Of a stretch of DNA of 64,000 bases, positions 1-10,869 are shown in pieces; positions within the stretch are counted from its first letter, which is position 1, and each line of letters starts with the position of its first letter. Source of the stretch: Ptiloglossa arizonensis (Eukaryota; Arthropoda; Insecta; Hymenoptera; Colletidae); the NCBI RefSeq assembly GCF_051014685.1, contig NW_027479401.1, positions 1 to 64,000 of the forward strand. Reading direction: 5' to 3'. Position numbers and translations under genes: made by a program. The notes below the pieces were generated by a model, which made no database searches, was not told the origin of the DNA, and saw nothing but the letters and a program-made list of their open reading frames with translations.

Positions 1-277
1 TTCCCCTGGGCCATTCTAGTTATTCGTTTCGAGCATCAGAACTGTGCAAATTTTGAGTTTCTCAACCGTTTCTTACCTCCAAACTGCCATATCTCGCGAA
101 CGGATTTTCCAATCCGCAAAATTTCTGTTGCATCTGAAAGTAGAAACTCGCCCGATTACAACGGTATGCGTATCTTTTCCCCTAGGCCGTTCTAGTGATT
201 CGTTTCGAGCATCAGAACTGCGAAAATTTTGAGTTTCTCAAGCGTTTCTTACCTCCAAACTGCCCATATCTCGCGAA

Positions 278-293
278 CGGATTGACCAATCCG
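278..293. other. Example of the per-monomer 16-bp dyad
   Basis: CGGATTGACCAATCCG reads as an imperfect palindrome: 14 of 16 positions pair and only the central two bases do not. It recurs at consensus 105-120 in most monomers. A 'gtcc' centre variant (in the 'cacctac' monomer type) keeps the pairing, while the 'gattttcc' and 'gatagacc' variants reduce it. It sits just after TCGCGA (consensus 98-103), so each unit carries two adjacent symmetric elements. It could be a protein-binding site or a DNA hairpin; no function is shown. Confidence 0.75.
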
Positions 294-2119
294 CAAAATT
301 TCTGTTGCATCTGAAAGTAGAAACTCGCCCGATTACAACGGTATGCGTACTTATCCCCTAGCCCGTTCTAGTTATTCGTTTCGAGCAACAGAACTGCGAA
401 AATTTTGAGTTTCTCAAGCGTTGCTTACCTCCAAACTGCCATATCTCGCGAACGGATTGACCAATCCGCAAAATATCTGTTGCATCTGAAAGTAGAAACT
501 CGTCCGATTACAACGGTATGCGTACTCTTCCCCTAGGCCGTTCTAGTTATTCGTTTCGAGCATCAGAACTGCGAAAATTTTGAGTTTCTCAAGCGTTTCT
601 TACCTCCAAACTGCCATATCTCGCGAAACGGATTGACCAATCCGCAAAATTTCTGTTGCATCTGAAAGTAGAAACTCGCCCGATTACAACGGTATGCGTA
701 CTTTTCCCCTAGCCCGTTCTAGTTATTCGTTTCGAGCATCAGAACTGCGAAAATTTTGAGTTTCTCAAGCGTTTCTCACCTACAAACTGCCACATCTCGC
801 GAACGGATTGTCCAATCCGCAAAATTTCTGATGCATCTGAAAGTAGAGACTCGCCCGATTACAACTGTATGCGTACTTTTCCCCTAGGCCGTTCTTGTTA
901 TTCGTTTCGAGCATCAGAAACCGCGAAAATTTTGAGTTTCTCAAGCGTTTCTTACCTCCAAACTGCCATATCTCGCTGAGCGGATTGACCAATCCGCAAA
1001 TTTCTGTTGCATCTGAAAGTAGAAACTCGCCCGATTACAACGGTATGCGTACTTTTCCCCTAGCCCGTTCTAGTTATTCGTTTCGAGCAACAGAACAGCG
1101 AAAATTTTGAGTTTCTCAAGCGTTGCTTACCTCCAAGCTGCCATATCTCGCGAACGGATTGACCAATCCGCAAAATTTCTGTTGCATCTGAAAGTAGAAA
1201 CTCGCCCGATTACAACGGTGTGCGTACTTTTCCCCTAGGCCGTTCTAGTTATGCTTGTCGAGCATCAGAACTGCGAAAATTTTGAGTTTCTCGAGCGTTT
1301 CTTACCTCCAAACTGCCATATCTCGCGAACGGATTGACCAATCCGCAAAATTTCTGTTGCATCTGAAAGTAGAAACTCGCCCGTTTACAACGTTATGCGT
1401 ACTTTTCCCCTAGGCCGTTCTAGTTATTCGTTTCGAGCATCAGAACTGCAAAAATGTTGAGTTTCTCAAGCGTTTCTTACCTACAAACTGCAATATCTCG
1501 CGAACGGATTGACCAATCCGCAAAATTTCTGTTGCATCTGAAAGTAGAAACTCGTCCGATTACAACGGTATGCGTACTTTTCCCCTAGGCCGTTCTAGTT
1601 ATTCGTTTCGAGCATCAGAACTGTGAAAATTTTTAGTTTCTCAAGCGTTTCTTACTTCCAAACTGCCATATCTCGCGAACGGATTGACCAATCCGCAATA
1701 TTTCTGTTGCATCTGAAAGTAGAATCCCGCCCGATTACAACGGTATGCGTACTTTTCCCCTAGGCCGTTCTAGTTATGCTTGTCGAGCATCAGAACTGCG
1801 AAAATTTTGAGTTTCTCAAGCGTTTCTTACCTCCAAACTGCCATATCTCGCGAACGGTTTGACGAATCAGCAAAATTTCTGTTGCATCTGAAAGTAGAAA
1901 CTCGCCCGATTACAACTGTATGCGTACTTTTCCCCTAGCCCGTTCTAGTTATTCGTTTCGAGCAACAGAACTTCGAAAATTTTGAGTTTCTCAAGCGTTT
2001 CTTACATCCAAACTGCCATATCTCGCGAACGGATTGACCAATCCGCAAAATTTCTGTTGCATCTGAAAGTAGAAACTCGCCCGATTACAAAGGTATGCGT
2101 ACTTTTCCCCTAGGCCGTT

Positions 2120-2145
2120 CTAGTGATCGTTCGAGTTTCGCATCA
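2120..2145 (+). other. Local micro-rearrangement inside one monomer
   Basis: The usual 21-base stretch from 'gtgattcg' to 'catcag' is replaced here by 24 bases in which 'cgttcgag' precedes 'tttcgcatc'. The elements of the normal 'attcgtttcgagcatc' are reshuffled, with 3 bp gained. It occurs once in the window. It could be a template-switch scar or a sequencing error. Confidence 0.7.
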
Positions 2146-3015
2146 GAACTGCGAAAATTTTGAGTTTCTCAAGCGTTTCTTACCTCCAAACTGCCATATC
2201 TCGCGAACGGATTGACCAATCCGCAAAATTTCTGTTGCATCTGAAAGTAGAAACTCGCCCGATTACAACGGTATGCGTACTTATCCCCTAGCCCGTTCTA
2301 GTTATTCGTTTCGAGCAACAGAACTGCGAAAATTTTGAGTTTCTCAAGCGTTGCTTACCTCCAAACTGCCATATCTCGCGAACGGATTGACCAATCCGCA
2401 AAATTTCTGTTGCATCTGAAAGTAGAAACTCGCCCGATTACAACGGTGTGCGTACTTTTCCCCTAGGCCGTTCTAGTTATGCTTGTCGAGCATCAGAACT
2501 GCGAAAATTTTGAGTTTCTCGAGCGTTTCTTACCTCCAAACTGCCATATCTCGCGAACGGATTGACCAATCCACAAAATTTCTGTTGCATCTGAAAGTAG
2601 AAACTCGCCCGATTACAACACTATGCGTACTTTTCCCCTAGGCCGTTCTAGTTATTCGTTTCGAGCATCAGAACTGCGAAAATTTTGAGTTTCTCAAGCG
2701 TTTCTTACTTCCAAACTGCCATATCTCGCGAACGGATTGACCAATCCGCAAAATTTCTGTTGCATCTGAAGGTAGAAACTCGCCCGATTACAACGGTATG
2801 CGTACTTTTCCCCTAGGCCGTTCTAGTTATTCGTTTCGAGCATCAGAACTGCGAAAATTTTGAGTTTCTCAAACGTTTCGTACCTCCAAACTGCCATATC
2901 TCGCGAACGGATTGACCAATCCGCAAAATTTCTGTTGCATCTGAAAGTAGAAACTCGCCCGATTACAACGGTATGCGTACTTATCCCCTAGCCCGTTCTA
3001 GTTATTCGTTTCGAG

Positions 3016-5990
3016 CAACAGAACTGCGAAAATTTTGAGTTTCTCAAGCGTTGCTTACCTCCAAACTGCCATATCTCGCGAACGGATTGACCAATCCGCA
3101 AAATTTCTGTTGCATCTGAAAGTAGAAACTCGTCCGATTACAACGGTATGCGTACTTTTCCCCTAGGCCGTTCTAGTTATTCGTTTCGAGCATCAGAACT
3201 GCGAAAATTTTGAGTTTCTCAAGCGTTTCTTACCTCCAAACTGCCATATCTCGCGAACGGATTGACCGATCCGCAAAATTTCTGTTGCATCTGAAAGTAG
3301 AAACTCGCCCGATTACAACGGTATGCGTACTTTTCCCCTAGCCCGTTCTAGTTATTCGTTTCGAGCATCAGAACTGCGAAAATTTTGAGTTTCTCAAGCG
3401 TTTCTCACCTACAAACTGCCACATCTCGCGAACGGATTGTCCAATCCGCAAAATTTCTGATGCATCTGAAAGTAGAGACTCGCCCGATTACAACTGTATG
3501 CGTACTTTTCCCCTAGGCCGTTCTTGTTATTCGTTTCGAGCATCAGAACCGCGAAAATTTTGAGTTTCTCAAGCGTTTCTTACCTCCAAACTGCCATATC
3601 TCGCGAGCGGATTGACCAATCCGCAAAATTTCTGTTGCATCTGAATGTAGAAACTCGCCCGATTACAACGGTATGCGTACTTTTCCCCTAGCCCGTTCTA
3701 GTTATTCGTTTCGAGCAACAGAACTGCGAAAATTTTGAGTTTCTCAAGCGTTGCTTACATCCAAGCTGCCATATCTCGCGAACGGATTGACCAATCCGCA
3801 AAATTTCTGTTGCATCTGAAAGTAGAAACTCGCCCGATTACAACGGTGTGCGTACTTTTCCCCTAGGCCGTTCTAGTTATGCTTGTCGAGCATCAGAACT
3901 GCGAAAATTTTGAGTTTCTCGAGCGTTTCTTACCTCCAAACTGCCATATCTCGCGAACGGATTGACCAATCCGCAAAATTTCTGTTGCATCTGAAAGTAG
4001 ATACTCGCCCGATTACAACGGTATGAGTACTTTTCCCCTAGGCCGTTCTAGTTATTCGTTTCTAGCATCAGAAGTGTGAAAATTTTGAGTTTCTCAAGCG
4101 TTTCTTACCTCCAAACTGCCATATCTCGCGAACGGATAGACCAATCCGCAAAATTTCTGTTGCATCTGAAAGTAGAAACTCGCCCAATTGAAACGGTATG
4201 TTTGCTCTTCTCCTGGGCCATTCTAGTTATTCGTTTCGAGCATCAGAACTGTGCAAATTTTGAGTTTCTCAACCGTTTCTTACCTCCAAACTGCCATATC
4301 TCGCGAACGGATTTTCCAATCCGCAAAATTTCTGTTGCATCTGAAAGTAGAAACTCGTCCGATTACAACGGTATGCGTACTTTTCCCCTAGGCCGTTCTA
4401 GTTATTCGTTTCGAGCATCAGAACTGTGAAAATTTTTAGTTTCTCAAGCGTTTCTTACTTCCAAACTGCCATATCTCGCGAACGGATTGACCAATCCGCA
4501 ATATTTCTGTTGCATCTGAAAGTAGAATCCCGCCCGATTACAACGGTATGCGTACTTTTCCCCTAGGCCGTTCTAGTTATGCTTGTCGAGCATCAGAACT
4601 GCGAAAATTTTGAGTTTCTCAAGCGTTTCTTACCTCCAAACTGCCATATCTCGCGAACGGTTTGACGAATCAGCAAAATTTCTGTTGCATCTGAAAGTAG
4701 AAACTCGCCCGATTACAACTGTATGCGTACTTTTCCCCTAGCCCGTTCTAGTTATTCGTTTCGAGCAACAGAACTTCGAAAATTTTGAGTTTCTCAAGCG
4801 TTTCTTACATCCAAACTGCCATATCTCGCGAACGGATTGACCAATCCGCAAAATTTCTGTTGCATCTGAAAGTAGAAACTCGCCCGATTACAACGGTATG
4901 CGTACTTTTCCCCTAGGCCGTTCTAGTTATTCGTTTCGAGCATCAGAACTGCGAAAATTTTGAGTTTCTCAAGCGTTTCTTACTTCCAAACTGCCATATC
5001 TCGCGAACGGATTGACCAATCCGCAAAATTTCTGTTGCATCTGAAGGTAGAAACTCGCCCGATTACAACGGTATGCGTACTTTTCCCCTAGGCCGTTCTA
5101 GTTATTCGTTTCGAGCATCAGAACTGTGAAAATTTTGAGTTTCTCAACCGTTTCTTACCTCCGGAGTGCCATATCTCGCGAACGGATTGACCAGTCCGCA
5201 AAATTTCTGTTGCATCTGAAAGTAGAAATTCGCCCGATTACAACGGTGTGCGTACGTTTCCCCTAGGCCGTTCTAGTTATGTTTGTCGAGCATCAGAACT
5301 GCGAAAATTTTGAGTTTCTCGAGCGTTTCTTACCTCCAAACTGCCATATCACGCGAACGGATTGACCAATCCGCAAAATTTCTGTTGCATCTGAAAGTAG
5401 AAACTCGCCCGATTACAACTGTATGCGTACTTTTCCCCTAGGCCGTTCTAGTTATGCTTGTCGAGCATCAGAACTGCGAAAATTTTGAGTTTCTCAAGCG
5501 TTTCTTACCTCCAAACTGCCATATCTCGCGAACGGATTGACCAATCCGCAAAATTTCTGTTGCATCTGAAAGAATAAACTCGCCCGATTACAACGGTATG
5601 CGTACTTTTCCCCTAGGCCGTTCTATTTATTCTTTTCGAGCATCAGAACTGCGAAAATTTTGAGTTTCTCAAGCGTTTCTTACTTCCAAACTGCCATATC
5701 TCGCGAAAGGATTGACCAATCGGCAAAATTTCTGTTGCATCTGAAGGTCGAAACTCGCCCGATTACAACGGTATGCGTACTTTTCCCCTAGCCCGTTCTA
5801 GTTATTCGTTTCGAGCATCAGAACTGCGAAAATTTTGAGTTTCTCAAGCGTTTCTCACCTACAAACTGCCACATCTCGCGAACGGATTGTCCAATCCGCA
5901 AAATTTCTGATGCATCTGAAAGTAGAGACTCGCCCGATTACAACTGTATGCGTACTTTTCCCCTAGGCCGTTCTTGTTATTCGTTTCGAG
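3016..5990 (+). repeat. 17-monomer block, copy 1 (2,975 bp)
   Basis: First copy of a direct tandem duplication of exactly 17 x 175 bp. Diagnostic variants in order include 'gaccgatcc' near 3,267, 'ctgaatgtag' near 3,631, 'catccaagctgcc' near 3,759, 'ttctagcatcagaagtg' near 4,061, the TAG-less 'ctcctgggcc' at 4,210, 'agaatcccgc' near 4,522, 'tttgacgaatcagc' near 4,660, 'ccggagtgcc' near 5,162, 'atcacgcg' near 5,349 and 'aatcggcaaa' near 5,719. Every one recurs 2,975 bp downstream. The left limit is set by the change from 'tagcccgttctag' upstream of 3,010 to 'taggccgttcttg' upstream of 5,985. Confidence 0.9.
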
Positions 5991-8965
5991 CAACAGAACT
6001 GCGAAAATTTTGAGTTTCTCAAGCGTTGCTTACCTCCAAACTGCCATATCTCGCGAACGGATTGACCAATCCGCAAAATTTCTGTTGCATCTGAAAGTAG
6101 AAACTCGTCCGATTACAACGGTATGCGTACTTTTCCCCTAGGCCGTTCTAGTTATTCGTTTCGAGCATCAGAACTGCGAAAATTTTGAGTTTCTCAAGCG
6201 TTTCTTACCTCCAAACTGCCATATCTCGCGAACGGATTGACCGATCCGCAAAATTTCTGTTGCATCTGAAAGTAGAAACTCGCCCGATTACAACGGTATG
6301 CGTACTTTTCCCCTAGCCCGTTCTAGTTATTCGTTTCGAGCATCAGAACTGCGAAAATTTTGAGTTTCTCAAGCGTTTCTCACCTACAAACTGCCACATC
6401 TCGCGAACGGATTGTCCAATCCGCAAAATTTCTGATGCATCTGAAAGTAGAGACTCGCCCGATTACAACTGTATGCGTACTTTTCCCCTAGGCCGTTCTT
6501 GTTATTCGTTTCGAGCATCAGAACCGCGAAAATTTTGAGTTTCTCAAGCGTTTCTTACCTCCAAACTGCCATATCTCGCGAGCGGATTGACCAATCCGCA
6601 AAATTTCTGTTGCATCTGAATGTAGAAACTCGCCCGATTACAACGGTATGCGTACTTTTCCCCTAGCCCGTTCTAGTTATTCGTTTCGAGCAACAGAACT
6701 GCGAAAATTTTGAGTTTCTCAAGCGTTGCTTACATCCAAGCTGCCATATCTCGCGAACGGATTGACCAATCCGCAAAATTTCTGTTGCATCTGAAAGTAG
6801 AAACTCGCCCGATTACAACGGTGTGCGTACTTTTCCCCTAGGCCGTTCTAGTTATGCTTGTCGAGCATCAGAACTGCGAAAATTTTGAGTTTCTCGAGCG
6901 TTTCTTACCTCCAAACTGCCATATCTCGCGAACGGATTGACCAATCCGCAAAATTTCTGTTGCATCTGAAAGTAGATACTCGCCCGATTACAACGGTATG
7001 AGTACTTTTCCCCTAGGCCGTTCTAGTTATTCGTTTCTAGCATCAGAAGTGTGAAAATTTTGAGTTTCTCAAGCGTTTCTTACCTCCAAACTGCCATATC
7101 TCGCGAACGGATAGACCAATCCGCAAAATTTCTGTTGCATCTGAAAGTAGAAACTCGCCCAATTGAAACGGTATGTTTGCTCTTCTCCTGGGCCATTCTA
7201 GTTATTCGTTTCGAGCATCAGAACTGTGCAAATTTTGAGTTTCTCAACCGTTTCTTACCTCCAAACTGCCATATCTCGCGAACGGATTTTCCAATCCGCA
7301 AAATTTCTGTTGCATCTGAAAGTAGAAACTCGTCCGATTACAACGGTATGCGTACTTTTCCCCTAGGCCGTTCTAGTTATTCGTTTCGAGCATCAGAACT
7401 GTGAAAATTTTTAGTTTCTCAAGCGTTTCTTACTTCCAAACTGCCATATCTCGCGAACGGATTGACCAATCCGCAATATTTCTGTTGCATCTGAAAGTAG
7501 AATCCCGCCCGATTACAACGGTATGCGTACTTTTCCCCTAGGCCGTTCTAGTTATGCTTGTCGAGCATCAGAACTGCGAAAATTTTGAGTTTCTCAAGCG
7601 TTTCTTACCTCCAAACTGCCATATCTCGCGAACGGTTTGACGAATCAGCAAAATTTCTGTTGCATCTGAAAGTAGAAACTCGCCCGATTACAACTGTATG
7701 CGTACTTTTCCCCTAGCCCGTTCTAGTTATTCGTTTCGAGCAACAGAACTTCGAAAATTTTGAGTTTCTCAAGCGTTTCTTACATCCAAACTGCCATATC
7801 TCGCGAACGGATTGACCAATCCGCAAAATTTCTGTTGCATCTGAAAGTAGAAACTCGCCCGATTACAACGGTATGCGTACTTTTCCCCTAGGCCGTTCTA
7901 GTTATTCGTTTCGAGCATCAGAACTGCGAAAATTTTGAGTTTCTCAAGCGTTTCTTACTTCCAAACTGCCATATCTCGCGAACGGATTGACCAATCCGCA
8001 AAATTTCTGTTGCATCTGAAGGTAGAAACTCGCCCGATTACAACGGTATGCGTACTTTTCCCCTAGGCCGTTCTAGTTATTCGTTTCGAGCATCAGAACT
8101 GTGAAAATTTTGAGTTTCTCAACCGTTTCTTACCTCCGGAGTGCCATATCTCGCGAACGGATTGACCAGTCCGCAAAATTTCTGTTGCATCTGAAAGTAG
8201 AAATTCGCCCGATTACAACGGTGTGCGTACGTTTCCCCTAGGCCGTTCTAGTTATGTTTGTCGAGCATCAGAACTGCGAAAATTTTGAGTTTCTCGAGCG
8301 TTTCTTACCTCCAAACTGCCATATCACGCGAACGGATTGACCAATCCGCAAAATTTCTGTTGCATCTGAAAGTAGAAACTCGCCCGATTACAACTGTATG
8401 CGTACTTTTCCCCTAGGCCGTTCTAGTTATGCTTGTCGAGCATCAGAACTGCGAAAATTTTGAGTTTCTCAAGCGTTTCTTACCTCCAAACTGCCATATC
8501 TCGCGAACGGATTGACCAATCCGCAAAATTTCTGTTGCATCTGAAAGAATAAACTCGCCCGATTACAACGGTATGCGTACTTTTCCCCTAGGCCGTTCTA
8601 TTTATTCTTTTCGAGCATCAGAACTGCGAAAATTTTGAGTTTCTCAAGCGTTTCTTACTTCCAAACTGCCATATCTCGCGAAAGGATTGACCAATCGGCA
8701 AAATTTCTGTTGCATCTGAAGGTCGAAACTCGCCCGATTACAACGGTATGCGTACTTTTCCCCTAGCCCGTTCTAGTTATTCGTTTCGAGCATCAGAACT
8801 GCGAAAATTTTGAGTTTCTCAAGCGTTTCTCACCTACAAACTGCCACATCTCGCGAACGGATTGTCCAATCCGCAAAATTTCTGATGCATCTGAAAGTAG
8901 AGACTCGCCCGATTACAACTGTATGCGTACTTTTCCCCTAGGCCGTTCTTGTTATTCGTTTCGAG
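5991..8965 (+). repeat. 17-monomer block, copy 2 (2,975 bp)
   Basis: Second copy of the 2,975-bp duplication, agreeing with copy 1 at every diagnostic variant I compared, including private changes such as 'ccagtccgc' (5,191 and 8,166) and 'tcttttcgag' (5,632 and 8,607). The junction lies within about 5,970-5,991, where a 'cttgttattcg' monomer switches to a 'caacagaactgcg' monomer. At the end of copy 2 the sequence continues with the ordinary 'catcagaaccgcg' form. The last part overlaps the start of the 14-mer HOR. Confidence 0.9.
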
Positions 8966-10869
8966 CATCAGAACCGCGAAAATTTTGAGTTTCTCAAGCG
9001 TTTCTTACCTCCAAACTGCCATATCTCGCGAGCGGATTGACCAATCCGCAAAATTTCTGTTGCATCTGAAAGTAGAAACTCGCCCGATTACAACGGTATG
9101 CGTACTTTTCCCCTAGCCCGTTCTAGTTATTCGTTTCGAGCAACAGAACTGCGAAAATTTTGAGTTTCTCAAGCGTTGCTTACCTCCAAACTGCCATATC
9201 TCGCGAACGGATTGACCAATCCGCAAAATTTCTGATGCATCTGAAAGTAGAGACTCGCCCGATTACAACGGTATGCGTACGTTTCCCCTAGGCCGTTCTG
9301 GTTATTCGTTTCGAGCATCAGAACTGTGAAAATTTTGAGTTTCTCAACCGTTTCTTACCTCCGGAGTGCCATATCTCGCGAACGGATTGACCAATCCGCA
9401 AAATTTCTGTTGCATCTGAAAGTAGAAACTCGCCCGATTACAACACTATGCGTACTTTTCCCCTAGGCCGTTCTAGTTATTCGTTTCGAGCATCAGAACT
9501 GCGAAAATTTTGAGTTTCTCAAGCGTTTCTTACTTCCAAACTGCCATATCTCGCGAACGGATTGACCAATCCGCAAAATTTCTGTTGCATCTGAAGGTAG
9601 AAACTCGCCCGATTACAACGGTATGCGTACTTTTCCCCTAGGCCGTTCTAGTTATTCGTTTCGAGCATCAGAACTGCGAAAATTTTGAGTTTCTCAAACG
9701 TTTCGTACCTCCAAACTGCCATATCTCGCGAACGGATTGACCAATCCGCAAAATTTCTGATGCATCTGAAAGTAGAAACTCGCCCGATTACAACGGTATG
9801 CGTACGTTTCCCCTAGGCCGTTCTGGTTATTCGTTTCGAGCATCAGAACTGTGAAAATTTTGAGTTTCTCAACCGTTTCTTACCTCCGGAGTGCCATATC
9901 TCGCGAACGGATTGACCAATCCGCAAAATTTCTGTTGCATCTGAAAGTAGAAATTCGCCCGATTACAACGGTGTGCGTACTTTTCCCCTAGGCCGTTCTA
10001 GTTATGTTTGTCGAGCATCAGAACTGCGAAAATTTTGAGTTTCTCGAGCGTTTCTTACCTCCAAACTGCCATATCTCGCGAACGGATTGACCAATCCGCA
10101 AAATTTCTGTTGCATCTGAAAGTAGAAACTCGCCCGATTACAACTGTATGCGTACTTTTCCCCTAGGCCGTTCTAGTTATGCTTGTCGAGCATCAGAACT
10201 GCGAAAATTTTGAATTTCTCAAGCGTTTCTTACCTCCAAACTGCCATATCTCGCGAACGGATTGACCAATCCGCAAAATTTCTGTTGCATCTGAAAGAAT
10301 AAACTCGCCCGATTACAACGGTATGCGTACTTTTCCCCTAGGCCGTTCTATTTATTCGTTTCGAGCATCAGAACTGCGAAAATTTTGAGTTCCTCAAGCG
10401 TTTCTTACTTCCAAACTGCCATATCTCGCGAAAGGATTGACCAATCCGCAAAATTTCTGTTGCATCTGAAGGTCGAAACTCGCCCGATTACAACGGTATG
10501 CGTACTTTTCCCCTAGGCCGTTCTAGTTATTCGTTTCGAGCATCAGAACTGCGAAAATTTTGAGTTTCTCAAGCGTTTCTTACCTCCAAACTGCCATACC
10601 TCGCGAACGGATTGACCAATCCGCAAAATTTCTGTTGCATCTGAAAGTAGAAACTCGCCCGATTACAACACTATGCGTACTTTTCCCCTAGGCCGTTCTA
10701 GTTATTCGTTTCGAGCATCAGAACTGCGAAAATTTTGAGTTTCTCAAGCGTTTCTTACTTCCAAACTGCCATATCTCGCGAACGGATTGACCAATCCTCA
10801 AAATTTCTGTTGCATCTGAAGGTAGAAACTCGCCCGATTACAACGGTATGCGTACTTTTCCCCTAGGCC
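8420..10869 (+). repeat. 14-mer higher-order repeat, copy 1 (2,450 bp)
   Basis: Reference copy of the main HOR. Its 14 monomers in order carry: gcttgtcgag/agaataa; tttattctttt/aaagg/ggtcg; cacctac/gtccaa/gagact; cttgttattcg/accgcg/agcgg; caacag/gttgctt; ctggttatt/ccggagtgcc; aacacta then ggtag; aaacgtttcg/ctgatg; a second ctggttatt/ccggagtgcc/aaattcg; gtttgtcgag/ctcgag; gcttgtcgag/tgaattt/agaataa; tttattcg/gttcctc/aaagg/ggtcg; catacctcg; aacacta/cctcaaaa/ggtag. Private marks are 'gagactcg' near 9,251 and 'aatcggcaa' near 8,695. Its first three monomers are the end of the 17-mer block. Confidence 0.9.

Larger units (their letters stand above)
1..2162 (+). repeat. Indel-rich, diverged left part of the array
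   Basis: Twelve monomer intervals in which the anchor spacing is repeatedly 176 or 178 instead of 175. Visible changes are an extra T near 171-178, an extra C near 263-265, an extra A near 626-628 and near 918-920, a compensating +1/-1 pair near 976 and 998, and a +3 rearrangement at 2,121-2,143. After 2,162 such events almost vanish. About 361-1,440 is an older, diverged relative of 2,989-4,060 (offset 15 monomers plus 3-4 bp), and 1,600-2,100 is related to 4,403-4,900 at 16 monomers plus 3 bp. Whether this is the true array edge cannot be seen, because the window starts inside the array. Confidence 0.85.

Noticed and set aside
41..130. Internal half-monomer repeat (gcgaaaatttt at consensus 48 and cgcaaaattt at 120)
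   Set aside because: Similarity is limited to about ten A/T-rich bases and the surroundings do not align, so an ancestral dimer origin of the 175-bp unit is not supported.
151..168. CENP-B-box-like match around 'gcccgattacaacggta' on the minus strand
   Set aside because: It fits 7 of the 9 core bases, but one such match per 175-bp unit on two strands is close to chance expectation, and both mismatches are in the required CGAA part. Not reported as a site.
44..1110. Short plus-strand frames near 44-232 and 895-1,110
   Set aside because: Frame changes caused by 1-bp insertions in the left edge of the array (extra T near 175, extra A near 919). The translation is the ordinary monomer read in more than one frame.
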